DNA from: Parelaphostrongylus tenuis
Taxonomy: Eukaryota; Nematoda; Chromadorea; Rhabditida; Metastrongylidae
DNA length: 64,000 nucleotides
Assembly (NCBI GenBank): GCA_019055375.1
Contig: JAHQIW010003598.1
Span: 1-64,000, forward strand
Reading direction: 5' to 3'
Shown: positions 13,201 through 25,900 of the stretch, one piece after another
Position numbering within the stretch: the first letter of the stretch is position 1
Layout of the letters: each line of letters begins with the position of its first letter
Position numbers and translations under genes: made by a program
The notes under the pieces: model-generated
Seen by the model: only the letters and a program-made list of their open reading frames with translations
Told to the model about the DNA's origin: nothing
Databases searched by the model: none

Positions 13201-16200
13201 AAGTCAGATATGAAATCACTCATGCAAATTACGGTTGAAAAACAAGCCCTACATTCAATGAATACAAAATTAAGTGACATTACCGTAATAATCATTTTCA
13301 ACGGGCTCGTAAGGAATACGATATGCAGAAGAACATTGCGATGTATCAGCAGAGCAAAGGACACCATTATGGAGAAGAAGAACACGGATATTACTGGTCG
13401 ACGCATCATGTCGGCCGGTAACGGCAAGAGATGATCTGCAGCAAATCGGATTAAAGAATTTGTAAGCAAGTTGCGTGACTTTTTCTAATATGCAAATATA
13501 TGGTTTTTCCTTGGTGGCAGTCATTCTGTACAAGGTAGTTTAAAACTGCAGATTTCGAATTTGCATTAGGTGGGCTTGCATTCTGTGAACTCGTGTTGGG
13601 TAGACTTGAAAACCGTTTGCTTAGTACCTTCCACATAAATGGGTTAAGCTAGCTACGATGATCAAATAAACAATCTTGATTGTGCAATAACATAGCTGCC
13701 AAGTGTACAGCAGCGAATACGACTTCTGACCAAAACTCAAGATTACAGCTGACCTAGCTGAATTCGATTTTCATAATAGGCAAAATAGTGAAAGAAATCT
13801 GATCAAATTCTTAATTTTGAGTCTCTGTTGATGATTTCATGTTAATCACAGAGTACTTGGAGAGGATATCAGTTAATTCTATTTGAGGGATAAAGGTTAA
13901 AGCTCTAAGCAGTCCCTGCGGGATTCGCCTTCGATTTTTGACTTCGTTTAAGGTGAATGAATTCTGTATCGAGTCAATGCCGCTGATCCTTTCAGACATG
14001 TCGGAGACCAGTCTGGTGCCAATTCACCGACCCCGGAGGGATGGATGGCTTGGTGTCCATGAGCGCGAGATCGAATCATCGACCTTGTGCGCGACCTCTA
14101 ACCACTGCGCCACATGCGCTTTAATTCTATTTATATTTTCCGAAACCAGCCCCCACTGACGTAACAAATGTCGAGAACGACTAAAATCGGCCTTTCCAAG
14201 TAGATCAAAGTCCTCACAACAAGGTTCCAAACAACAGTTAGCTTTCTTCCTTGATGAGTAAACACCATATTGTTATCATAGATTTAACAGCAGTTGACAT
14301 TTCGCAGAAATTCTTTTTTTTTTCGGAGCTGCTAAGAGTAGTTGCTTATCCACGAAACAAGTGAATTCCATTAGTCTCGGATGTATACCAGGGTTTATCA
14401 AGAGACACGAGATACACGAAAGCTTTGATGCAATAGTTCCACTATTTGCGAGACTATGGTAACCACAAAAAGGTCAAAAGAGCTTGATTTTACTTTCATT
14501 CAATCACAGTAGGAATTCTGATCAGCTGTGCATTGATACTTAGAAACACCCGCCGCCTTATTCATAATGACGCAGTAAACTATTCATCACAGTAATGATA
14601 CAGAGAAGAACTCTTAGCATCTATCACGCGACATACAAATAGTTGTCATGTTTGATATGCACCTACGGGAGGGAGCAAATTTACGCTCAAATTAGTAACC
14701 TTGTGAGAGGACTGAAAATTGTGACCCTCCTTATTAGTTTCGTTTTTATGCGCTAATTAGCAACAGAACCACAGCAGCTATTCTTCATGATATAGACCAC
14801 CACTGTACACGACTTTCTGCCATAGTTCTGCAAGATTCTGGATCTGCTCGAAGTGCCACTCCGGCTCCTTTAAATCGAAAAGCTCTCAACATGCTTGACA
14901 TTTCTCTTCAACTTAATCAAATGATTTAATCCAACGACCATTCAAAAAGTGTCCCATTGATAGAAAGAGGTCATAGCCGAACGTAGCAACGTCTGGATTG
15001 TAGGCGGGATACGGAAATTACTGATCATTTGATTAGAATATTGATGAATTATACTGCTCATTAGGCATTTTGGTGCTGAAATTAACCAGATGAATATATA
15101 CTACACTGTCAATAAAACGACACAATGATGTCAAAAAAATGAATCTTCCAAAGATTTACTGGAACTTTTTGGTGAACCTAATACTTTTTGCATTCACCGG
15201 ACCACGTTAGATGGGAAACTTTAAGCGTTTTATTCTTGTAAAACAGCTTTTTCTATGTTTGATAATTCTTACACAATGTTGTTCAAGCTGGTTAAGAATT
15301 TGGATCCTATTAAATTTACCACATAAAGTGAAAGATAAATGGAATAATAAGTTGCAACGATTCACAATACAAACCTCGACTAAGTGCGTCGATTATCCGA
15401 GAGCCGGGCAGAAACGATGAAAGTGTTGCTCCTGAGAGCCCACATACAGCCGATACAGTCAACATATATCTAAAGTACTTTGAATGTTTTTGAAATCCTA
15501 TCACCTGTTCCAGTCAAAAGCTTAGCTGAGATACATTGGGGACTATGTCAACAAAAAGCAAATGCCATCGGAACAAAAGAAAAGCGAAACCAAATCGCAA
15601 GTATTAGATTAATAAAAATGAAGCCGTGCACTTATTTTGCAACAAACCGCATACGCCTGAATCCAGCTTCATGATGAGATCTAAATATTCACATTCCTTC
15701 TCATAACTATTCAACATTTAAGGCACCAAAAGCGCGCGATCATTTTCGATTTTTGAATCATATCGTTTTATCCAGAAACGTCTATAACGAGGTAGACGTT
15801 GCCATTGTTATTGTAGTTATGAGCACAAGGCGTCGGACAACTATCCAGTTTTATGTTTGCTGAACATGTTAAAATAAAGAGTTAACGAAGTCACTGAGAA
15901 CGCAATATTCGAGGATAAATGATGTTTTTCTGGAAGGTAATACGGCGAAAATATTATATAAGAGACACGTACTTGACTACCGGAATGTTTAGCACGGAAA
16001 ACATCTCAGGCACCAGTATTTTTTGTGGAAGTTTCGAAACGTCGGTAGAAAGGCTATAAGTGTGATAAGTAGGCTTGCTCATTCTATGATTCTTTTTTTT
16101 TACTTGACTTGCATTTACTTGTACTATATTGGTTCGAGCACCTCTTTCATTCGATTCGTTCACTCACATTCTCCACCCGCGGAGGCTCGTCGCCAAATGA

Positions 16201-18422
16201 GGATTTTTTTATTCTTCTGAATGCTGATCGAATCAATTCTCTAAAGAATTCTAGCATATCCGTGCTATAACGTTCCCACGTGTTTACTACATGCAGACAC
16301 TAGCCTTGTGAATTGATGAATGCTATTTCAGAAATGCCTGACATCAACTCCTGAGACAGCTTCATGATTTCCAAGAGGATGTCGAACAAATGTCTTACTC
16401 AATAAAAAATAGTACACGCAAAATTCTAATCAGATGGATTTGATTTATAGAATCAACCTTCATTTAACGCCGGTATCAATCAACAAATGTGTCAATTGAC
16501 AAATCAACAAATCAGAGAAGCGGGAATCAAGAAAGTTTGTGATAATGTAATATCTGGATAGAGCTCTGCCAGACAGAAATTAATTCAGTTGAAAGCACTA
16601 TCTCTTCCTTTTTGCATTACAATGCCATGAATTACTCAGTACTAACAAGACTTCAGTTCGATCCCCCACCTAACTAATTGAGTTCCCATCAGTCTGCAGT
16701 TGAGAAGAAACCAGACTTGATTGGGATCGGCCTACTTCTTCAATTCCACACAATTTAGTGTCTGCCTTTGATGCAAATTGTGAAGGCTTAAGGACGACTA
16801 TGTCGTAATTGAAGAAAGAATTGTTCTAACCCCCATGGCCAAACTTGAATAGAAAGCAGAAATGCTCAATCAACAGCAGAACTTACTTTAATCAAGAGAT
16901 TTTCATAGGTAATGAATGTGATGAAACGAACTGAATGCAAGAGGTGATAAGCTCCGCACAATGCGAAATGCCAAGGAGTATAGAACTAGGATCGTGAAAT
17001 AAATGATTATCAAGCAAAATTCACCTGAATATCATGATGATGATAAAAAAGAATACTGAAATAAAAGCAACCAAGTTAGGCAAGAGAATTGGCAGCTTCT
17101 TTCGTGGGCTTCTTGTTTCGTCGAGGAGATACGAAGTTGCATCAACTCCCGCGTACGCGCACGAAAGCGCGCAGATGGCTCGTAACACCTATAAAACTGG
17201 GTAAAGAATCTGGTTAAATCTTTATTCATGAAAGTCGTTCTGATGCAAAAACAAGCTAAGACTGCTAGTGAGTCTGTCGCAACAATGATGAGTTAAGCGA
17301 TTGAAATACATCTAGTCTACATTTTAAGAGCGTTGCCCTATGCACTTCGAGGTTTCATTTCTATGTTCATTTATTTTCTAGAGTCACATCTGAATTTGTC
17401 TACTTCGGTACGTTATTAATGACAGCAAACTGTTCAACAATTCGCTTTCCATCTAGTACATGACAACGCCATCGTAAAATCTTCTTGTTGATGACTATGA
17501 TCTTCAAAATCTACCTTCAAAGAGTGAAACCGTCAACAAAATTCAGGAAAGTGATAAGATATGAACCGTTACTGTATAGAGCTTGGCTCCACTTCACAAC
17601 AAAAATTAATGTCTTCCATTAGCTTTGGTTTATTGAGGGTTATTGCACATTATTGGTGCCATCATTATATGTCGGAATGGCCGTGCGAATAACTATGTAC
17701 GAACTCACACCATCGAGGCCAAACCGAAAGAAGCTGGCATCAATCCAATTCTGTGGATCTGCATGGAAGAATCCGACCATCGTGCAGCTAGTCGTCATTA
17801 ACACGGACACAATGACAAGGCATAACGATACTGTTCCCACAACCTGAAATCCCCACAATGATTAGCGCATCTCGTCATTATCACAAGCCCTATACCAAGA
17901 GCAGCAGAGGGAGAAGATACCACAGTGATAGGTCAAGTGAAATATCAAGGATTGCACCGTCTTTCTTTCAGTCGATGTTTTGCTACTGTTATTATAGATA
18001 AACACGCCTTCATTCGTCTAATTTTCTAAAAACCTCGTTAGATCTCCAAATAAAACTCTGTAGAAATATATATGTATTGAAAGATCTAACGAGGTCTCTG
18101 AAAAATCAGTAGAATGGTAGCAATGTTTAAATTTGATGACAGCCACAAAACATATATTGAAAAAATATGTTGCCTTGTGATATTTCACTTGACGAGCACT
18201 GTGGTATCTTCTCCTTTGCTATTCTCAGTATGCTGACGAGATGAAATTATCGAAATACGTATAACACTAACATGCAATATCATAACCTCGTAAATAGCTG
18301 AATAAAATTTTATGGTTACTGTTTTAGTCGCTTAACAGGCCTAATACAACATGCCGTAAGCCGTACTAAATCATTGATTCAACATATAATCTTGGACTAA
18401 ACTTTCGGTTAAAATAAAGTTG

Positions 18423-18473
<51 letters not shown>

Positions 18474-21400
18474 TTCTTCAGTTTCTTCTCATGTATTTTG
18501 GCTTTTATTCAAAATGATGGGAATTATGCAGCTTACTTTTAGATTACAAGACAAAATAACCATGGTGACCAATACTGCACAAAGGGCTGTAAGATCGTAT
18601 GTCTCATTGATGATCCAGGTGCCAGAATCGTGATGCAGCATCGGTAATGACATGTAGTGGTGTAGCGAGTGACGAAAGAGCAGATCCTGAATCAGGAATT
18701 ATATAGTTGAACAGAAAGTAATGAGAAAATAATCATTGAATATTTGTGTGTTATCCAGGGGCGCCGAGTGCGAGTGACATGCACTACTCTGAAGTTCAAG
18801 AAGAACTTGAAGCTGCGTTTCACCCTTACCGAGAGTTGAACCTGCGTTTAATGTCGATATGCATTAATCAGACTAAAGTGGCTGACGGTAGCTCACTGAC
18901 GCTTTAATATCTATTATAGCAGAAGGAGTTATAGCAGAGAGAGGATCTCGACGCGCATTGGTTAGCACGCGATCTCGCTATAAGAAAAACGCGAGTTCGT
19001 GCACTGTTTTGCATACCATTTACTAATACTGGACATATAGTTATAATATCATGACACTGCTATATATGCGGCAAAATGAAGAGTCTCCGTAGTCCAAAAT
19101 TATTCACGTGTCAATTGAGACTTCTGAGAGATCTTGTAGACCATGCTGTCACTATTATTCGAGCGCTTCTATTGCGGCATCATAATAATTACTTATAGCA
19201 AACTTCAATTTATAATTGATCATTCTCTCGAGTAGTTAAAAAGTCTATGATTCGACCTCACATACATAGGGGCACAAATGAAGTCGAGTGTGACAAAGCA
19301 AATTAGATTTAGTAGGCTCTTCTTGTAGAGTCGATGGAGTGGACATAGTTTATGAAATACACTAACCATATGCTCGCTCCACGAACTGCAAAGTATAGTT
19401 GAGATGCAGACAGAATCAAGAACAGCGGTCCAACCGACGAAGAAAGCCGGAAGTTCTCCGAGCGTTGCGAACGTAAATTGGTATAGAACACAGCTCTTCG
19501 GCAGCGCACATGACAGTTCGGTTAGATGAAGCGCTATAAGCATAAAGTGCTGTGCTGCTTGACAAACCAGAATTTTCGATAGCATTAATAACAGCTCTCA
19601 TCTGCTGTTAAATTTTTTCCATTGGCTCAAATGATAAGCGTAAAATGAAAATGGCGAATCTCAACTGAGAGTTTCATGTTCAACAGGGACTCGTTCATAT
19701 TATTCCTCTAGGCACCCTCGTTAAGTACAACGGCCAAGATGTTCGGAGTTGATCAGCTCAGGAATGTATCACACATTCGACTCCTTTCTGAGTCGCAAAG
19801 AGATTATTCAATACTATATGGTCTATACAATAACCTGCGATGCCTTACTGATTAAATGATTCAGTGTTTATATCCACCCAGGCAAATGCAATAAGAATCT
19901 GTCTACCCGGCGGTACGGAGGCGGCCTCGAACCCAACGACCTTTATTGAGAACACCTCTGACCACTGCATTACACACGCACCGACCTTAGTCATGAATCG
20001 GAAGTCTTAGTCAGGTTCCATCGCTGGCATTATAGCCTATTCCCGAGAGCCCCTCACTCTTTACACATCGCCTACTTTTTTTCTCTCGAGAATTTTGGAT
20101 GGCAACTTAATGACTTCATCTTGGAAGTTGCGCTACATGTATAAATTTGTTCAAAAACCGGATCTAGGAAAAGTCTCCAACAAGCTTAGTGTTCAATTTG
20201 AGTTTTCTAGCTAAACTAATGCAATTGACAGCATTATGATTAGTTGGCGGTAACGTTGAAAATGTTTGAATTATGATCATCCCATACTTCCAATGCAAAC
20301 GCTAACTTAAAGCATTTGTCTCGGCTTTGACTGCTGATTAAATGAAGGTAAAGCACTCTTTTTTACTATTGTATCTAAATTTGAAGGAGCTCTGATTCAA
20401 CAATACCGAAGCTACTAATAGCTTCCACTGTTTTTGTGTTCATTATTAAATTTCATCGCTGTTCTATATTGAGATTAGAAACAGAATCGAGTATAACACT
20501 GGATAGACAAGTTAAATATTGGCCTACTCTTACATGAGAGCAAAACAATAACGAATGTCAACAGTAGGGCCAGGATAGTCGATGGGCCAGCCAGTGTGGT
20601 CAACGAATACGGCATCAGCACGAATATCAGCAGAGGTATCGTTGAAGCACATACTGAAACAATATTTTCCTCTAAAATTTATCATGCGGTTTTGGAAAAG
20701 GCATAAGATATCAGCATTAGGTTAAGCCTCTAAGAAGAGATTAGCACAAGCCGTAGCCGTCAAGTGAGGGTTCCATATATGAATCGTGCTACGAGTTAAG
20801 CGAAAGTTGTCTGTTTGAGCAGTAAGTTCCATCTAGAAGTCATCATTTACTTCTGTTGGAGGAAAAAAATTGCAAAGTCATGAAGAGATCGTTAAGCACA
20901 GAAGTTGAACGAGGCACTGCATGAAGCCGAGTTCAAGAGTTGTGCTACCACAAATTAGTCATAAATTCTTTCCATATAATGATGGAAATGGAAATCTAAT
21001 AAAATGTGTCTGCACATCCTTTCATCTGAGTGTTAACAAGCTGTGAGTTGCAAAAAAAATCTGTCCTACCAATTGCAATGTGGCTCTTGAGAATGGCAAT
21101 CCCACAACGAACTTCAAAAATTCTATGGCATGTGAAGGCTTGATTTTCCTTATGAAGGTATCAAACCAATATGCTCATAAGATAGGTCTATAGATATTGA
21201 CAAAAATGCTGGTCATAACCCCTGATATCCTCAAAATTTTATTATGTTTGATTGAATTTTTCATTGAAATGTTGCTGAACGTAGTAAATATCATTCTATT
21301 TAATCTTTGTCAGAGGTTCTTCAATCATTCCAAATGCTTTACCTCTTCATCTTGGCTAGGAGGTAATTCTGGGTGTCGGAATGCAAAGTACAGAGAGGGA

Positions 21401-22981
21401 TTCGACTCCCAGCAACGCTACACAAACTGAGGAGTCTGACTTTCCCACTCGGAAAGCCCGACTAGAGTAAGCCGTACCAGAAATGACCGCTATCTTCGTA
21501 GCTCCTAGTCGCAAATCGATATTCTCCTTCTGATCTTTAAGAGCTGTCGACTGCTTTAAAATGGTGAAAACCTGAGGAAGCTTTCGCTAGGCTTCTCTCT
21601 GAACTCCAAAAAACAAACAACTAAACAAGCATATTTTCATGTGCTGGAGTCGGCACAATTTATGGAAATGGACCACCCAAATATCCAAGTTAAGGTTTTT
21701 GATCCAAGAACATATAAAAATGCACGGCAAGAAACTTGTTCCCTCGATTTTTATCTTCATAACCCTTTTGTAAAAAGTGCTTAATTGCTATGTTTGAATT
21801 AATTTTGCTTGATTATTATGTCATTAGCTTGTTTATGTCACCTCTTCTATCGAAATATGAACTTTGCTTTTTTATGAATGAGTGAATAAACGCACCTAAG
21901 GCAAAAGTGAAGGGAAAGTTCAGCGATCTGTTTAACTCTGAGTGGTGAAGAAACTTCTCGGTAAGTACTTTCTCGCGTAGCAGTCTTTGCAGCATTTTCT
22001 GGAATATTCCACTTTGTTGTGACAGCTCGGAATCGACGAGGCCTCTTGGGGCCATTTGTAATGTCAAAAAGAGAAATGATTTTCTCGCTTGTAAAAATTT
22101 CATTCAGATGTGGAAGTAAACGAGATATGGAGCAACAAAAGATGAACGATAAGAGAGGCAAATGCTAGAATTTTTTTAAGAAACCTTCGTCTATTCCCAC
22201 ATCATGCTCAAGCTATTTGATTTTCTTCAGGTTTGAAACGAAAGAAAAACGACGTAGATAGCAAAACAATAAGTAATTTTTAGAACTAAAACACAAAACG
22301 GTAACATCAACGGTTAGTTCACAAACGTATGAAAAAGACAGTGCGTTCGGAGATGGTCGATAATGGCCCCACTAATCCAACTAAAGAAAACATCGAAAGG
22401 AAAGCTTGGTACATTTTTGACCTCTAAAACGATTTACGTGAGCAAACGACGAATCAAGTCGGTGTGTTTATTTCCCAAGATATGTCTAAATCCAAGTCAC
22501 AGACCTCGGAGAGACAGAATGCAGTTGTCATCGATCATGGTTATTTGAGACTGTTTGGAAAAAAGCAAAATATTCGCCTGAGAGATTCTGCAGTTGGTTG
22601 CGAGCTTTCAAAGTACTCGTTGTAAGTGTATGAGCGCGTTTCGGACATTCAAAGTCAGCTGGAAAGCTAATTAGGCCCGCTGATTCAGCAAGAACCTCTA
22701 GGAAGACAGTTCAAGAGTTGTGTGGTGGGGCGCTGAATTTGTAACCTAATGAAACTATCAATTTATTTCTGTGGCATGATAAAGAATGAAGAAAACAATC
22801 GAATCAAAAAACGAAGAGTGACAATTAGAGTTCATTAGCTGATCGGGCTTCTCTACGAGACGCAAGGGCAGCCATTCTCCTTTCCTTCCGCAATTTCTTA
22901 TACCTAAATTTTTTCTTCGCTTTTTTAGCAAGTCACATACTTTATCCCTCATCATGAGTATGATCTCTTCTTTAATATCAG
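4271..22981 (-). CDS. Cationic amino acid transporter (SLC7/CAT family), about 20 exons
   Basis: Recognised exons: 22904-22981 (ATG 22953-22955), 21070-21138, 20534-20653, 19367-19533, 18537-18686, 17709-17843, 17025-17188, 15973-16053, 15375-15469, 13284-13435, 8632-8806, 7060-7180, 6844-6912, 6720-6789, 5703 to about 5620, 5448-5525, 5132-5226, 4953-5074, 4271-4410. CAT landmarks in order: AGPS after the first helices; ELSCALPKS then TLGELPAFFVGW; GFFHADPQNWID and FRFGLDG; a VDATSYLLDETRSPRKKLP segment matching the family's FDCIATTGEE region; VKYMLTVSAVCGLSGATLSS; RRPVISV; KVPAFPYLS and the terminal IYGFWNSS. The protein should import lysine, arginine and ornithine at the plasma membrane. 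The region after 13284 lacks at least one short exon, another may be missing between 8632 and 7180, and the acceptors at 21138 and 5525 are non-standard AAG. The N-terminal exons are diverged. Confidence 0.85.
4953..5226 (-). other. Late membrane segments of the CAT transporter
   Basis: Exon 5132-5226 encodes a hydrophobic helix (VLLSLFFSVMIFSVIL). Exon 4953-5074 encodes the conserved AKVPAFPYLS entry and two more helices. The join with exon 4271-4410 restores a glycine before LLLYFIYGFWNSS, which matches the last helix of mammalian CATs. Intron lengths here are 57 bases and about 540 bases. Confidence 0.85.
6720..8806 (-). other. Exons of an expanded hydrophilic loop in the CAT gene
   Basis: Four open exons lie between the RRPVISV membrane exon and the last helices. 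8632-8806 (Ser/Thr/Asn-rich, IRKKNQHVSTSGDI) starts after TTTTCAG. 7060-7180 (ELEFENVNMVKELIQH) starts after TTACAG. 6844-6912 (KMDEYILEKMPVMAKS) starts after TTTTCAG. 6720-6789 starts after a T-run and CAG, and its final phase fits the ENHGHVHLYSREL exon at 5703. The phase between 8632 and 7180 does not close, so an exon is missing there, or the first of these belongs elsewhere. Confidence 0.5.
7906..8538. repeat. Palindromic MITE-like element (about 630 bp), CAT intron
   Basis: A long imperfect palindrome centred near 8,236. Matching arms include TTGTTCGTGGCTGGT at 8,160 with its complement at 8,300, and GTGTGGCACTTCTAG with GACGTACGTT at 7,990-8,020 with its complement at 8,455-8,485. The phrase TATCGACTGTTTTTGAGACC near the left edge recurs elsewhere in the window. 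Confidence 0.75.
12040..12895. repeat. Foldback element FB1 in a CAT intron
   Basis: The left end (TTTTGCTGGACAAGAACTTT, then TAAGAGTGTTAGTAATCATT) is repeated as an inverted copy at 12841-12892. Internal segments also show loose inverted similarity. It belongs to the same family as FB2 to FB5. No open frame of note. Confidence 0.7.
14010..14130 (-). repeat. tRNA-derived SINE-like repeat
   Basis: On the minus strand GTGGCGCAGTGGTTAGAGG resembles an A box and GATTCGATCTC a B box at normal tRNA spacing. The arms do not fold into a complete cloverleaf, so it is a repeat rather than a tRNA gene. Confidence 0.6.
17903..18220. repeat. Palindromic MITE-like element (318 bp), CAT intron
   Basis: Left arm AGAAGATACCACAGTG and GTCAAGTGAAATATCAAGG are mirrored at 18,172-18,220. 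A second, inner pair is CCTCGTTAGATCT at 18,034 and AGATCTAACGAGG at 18,082. The whole element can fold into one hairpin. Confidence 0.8.
18425..18470. repeat. (AT)n microsatellite
   Basis: About 46 bases of uninterrupted AT alternation in a CAT intron. Confidence 0.95.
19890..19990 (-). repeat. tRNA-derived SINE-like repeat
   Basis: On the minus strand an A-box-like TAATGCAGTGGTCAGAGG is followed by GGGTTCGAGGCC. Same family as the copy at 14,010. It lies upstream of CAT exon 19367-19533, within the intron. Confidence 0.6.
21340..21490 (+). repeat. tRNA-derived SINE-like repeat
   Basis: GGGATTCGACTCCCAG acts as a B box or T arm, followed by TTTCCCACTCGGAAAGCCCG. The A-box half is poor. Located in the CAT intron before the exon at 21,138. 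Confidence 0.5.
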
Positions 22982-22988
22982 CTGAAAG
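22904..22988 (-). promoter_or_regulatory. CAT first coding exon with upstream acceptor
   Basis: CTTTCAG at 22982-22988 precedes a short leader and two consecutive ATGs (the first at 22953-22955). The exon encodes MMRDKVCDLLKKRRKNL, a short basic cytoplasmic N-terminus like that of other CATs, and ends at a GTATAAG donor. The acceptor suits spliced-leader trans-splicing or a 5' untranslated exon. Confidence 0.5.
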
Positions 22989-22989
22989 C

Positions 22990-25900
22990 ATGAAGGCATC
23001 ACTAACAAGACAAAGATTTGACAAATGTCTTGAATAATATAAAATCTGTTACAACAACTTTTTCTACCATTTTAATGATTCCTTCGCATCTTGATGGACA
23101 ATTTTTTCTGATTTTTTCTGTAGAAATGCTAAATAATGGAAATATGAGCTGCACTTACGAGGTGCGGTTATGATTACACTATTCCATGGTCGACAAGAGT
23201 TGATAAGATCATATTTGTTTCAGTAATGTTTATCGTTCTCTGTAGTCGACAATGGTCAGAACATCAAACATTCAATACTTATGAAAGTTTCAAACAAATG
23301 GAAATACGGTGAGATGTGGTGATGTGCTCTATACTGTCGATTTCCTGTCGAAATCCCGCTTGCGCAACTGGCCGCCCCTCACACATAACTCTTGACACGA
23401 GACAAAATCATTGTCAGAAGCTTGTAGAATGTAACTGAATCAGTCAGTGGTTACCAAGAATGCTTCATCACTATTTCTACCCACGAGAACCGGGCAAAGG
23501 AGAGTATTGGTCTACGATATTTTGCTTCTAAAGAATATTTGTTGCGCAAAGCTCTGCTTTAGTTTTTCTAATTAGTTTCCAGTTTCTAATACTTATCTAT
23601 CTTTCACTTGTCTCACAGTTCATACCCTCAAACTCAACTTGAAAGGGAATTGAGCGGTTCTGCGTATTAACTGCTAAGCGAGAAAGATCAATGCAAATAG
23701 TTTTCATTACAAGTTTTGTATTAAAGCAAGATAAGGTATTGACTTTGATTCCGGTCTTCAAACATTTAGGACTAGCATATTGGCTGGCGCCACTTTTCTA
23801 GAGGATCTTCTTTGGGCCACTTATAGTAGTTTATGATACCTGCTTAAGTCTCTTGCAAAGATCGTCCACAGTTCGCATTCGTTAACAGCCATGCTAGACG
23901 TGTTGCAATGTAGTGTATCATGTTGAAGTTCTCTATTGCCGAGTAATTTCTTTATAATCTTGAAGAGCGAAGCCGACTTTTGTCTTGAGATTTGAGGCAT
24001 ATTTGGCGCAAGTTTTCAGTACATCAGTGATTCTTCTTATTTAGGTATTTACATTCGCACCGCTCGACGGGAATCGCCTCCAACTCTTATCAGAAGGTGG
24101 GCGCATATCCGCTTCAACATGAAAAAGCACACAGTGGTCCTCGATGCTACAATGCATTTTGATTCGGGTTTCACGGATATGCGGAGCATCTGCTGCTTAA
24201 TAAGAGCTACATAGGCAGCATTTGCCCCAACTCAACAGAGACAGAAATAGCTCTCAGGCATTGTTGTTCGACGAACTATATCTGCATACATTTGTAACCA
24301 GAGAGTCCACAATCTACAATCTACAGTATTGCAAAGTGATTTACTAGATCCTGATCCTACAATAGTTTGCTTGCTCTTTTGCTATTATATTTTGCCAAGT
24401 GTCAGCAAGCGGCTCAGTTACTGTTTCCAACTGTTGGAGTTTCAATATAACCACAAACATTTGCCGAACAAAGTAAAAGTTTCTAGTGTAACCAGATAAT
24501 AGTTTTTATTGAAAAATTTCCATCAATGTCGGCGATGACGATGAGCTTTTAAAGGCCGGTAAAAAAGGAAGTGTTTTTTTTGGTCCTAAAACCTCTCCTT
24601 TTACACGAAAACCGAATTTTTGTGATAAAGTTGCAATAAACTTATTCAGTTTAGGAATATGGAGTTGAAGAACCATCAGTTCGGTAATTCTTTAAAGTCA
24701 AAATGGCGTTTTTGAGCTCATCAAGCTAGGCCTCCCTTACATTTTCAAAATTCATCATGTGTAGAGAATGACGATTTCTCGAGATGCGCGTTATCGTGGA
24801 TAGTCTTGTTTGTCTTCATGAATTCAGACCGCCATCCTTCTCGTTCCACTTCACCTTATGGACTCTTCTATATGCGTCTGCTTATGGCGGAAAGTTGCTG
24901 AAAATTTCTATGATACAGAGGAAATCTTGAAAAAAGCTCCAATCATTGATCAGTTTTCTTTGTGCTCCATTGAATATCGCCGAAGTGATTAAGCTAGAGT
25001 TTGGCCTTTAGAATAATTCACAGAGGGTTGCTATTGTTCCAATAATTTCACCATCCTAGCCAAAACTGATGATTATTTAGCGATCTCACAGAAAAGGTGT
25101 TTTCGTTGTTCGGGATGGGGGATCGAACCAACAATTATGTGTGTATCTCAGGACATCGTGCATGTTATGACACGGGCATTGTATAATGCATATATAGCCA
25201 ATAAATTCCTATTCTCTGAAAACTCCTTCGTTTCATTCTGCGTCGCAATCTGACTTTGAAGGGTAGTTGTGAGAGATCTGTGAAGTAGATGATGGTTCAC
25301 GAAGATTAGACTGTAGAATTTTTACACGAGTCGTTAGTGATATAAAGAAATTGCTGCGAATGGCCGACATCATATTAATGAATGCATCGACATGCAGAGT
25401 CTCCTAATAGTGCATGTTGTGAACACAGGATCTCTTCGTGATCATCAGCTGCGCTAAATAGGCAGCGTTCTCTCATTTCAACCATCCAAAACAATCACAT
25501 CCTGTTTTATCTCATTCGCGTTCACTAAAGGATCCTTAACATAATCACGGGTTCATTGATTGGGTACTTGTTTAAAGACACAATTCTTTATCATCTTGAG
25601 GCAAATATATTTCTCTCGACTTTGAATTTATCAGTATAAATAAAAAGCATCAGAGTTCACAGATCTTTGCCAACTGCGTACAGGTTCGCCTAATCCTCAG
25701 AGAAAAATATCCGAACCCTGAAGCTGCAAATATACTGAAATCACTTCGTTTTCAGAAATGTGAAACGCAAAGATGAGCGCGGTCCAAGCAACGGTAGTTT
25801 GTCAAGGAGAACTAGTTGAGCCTCTGTGAACGCATTGATGATATTTGCAATAGCCCTCTCTAGGTTCAAAAACTTTAAATTTTATTATTACACAATTTCA

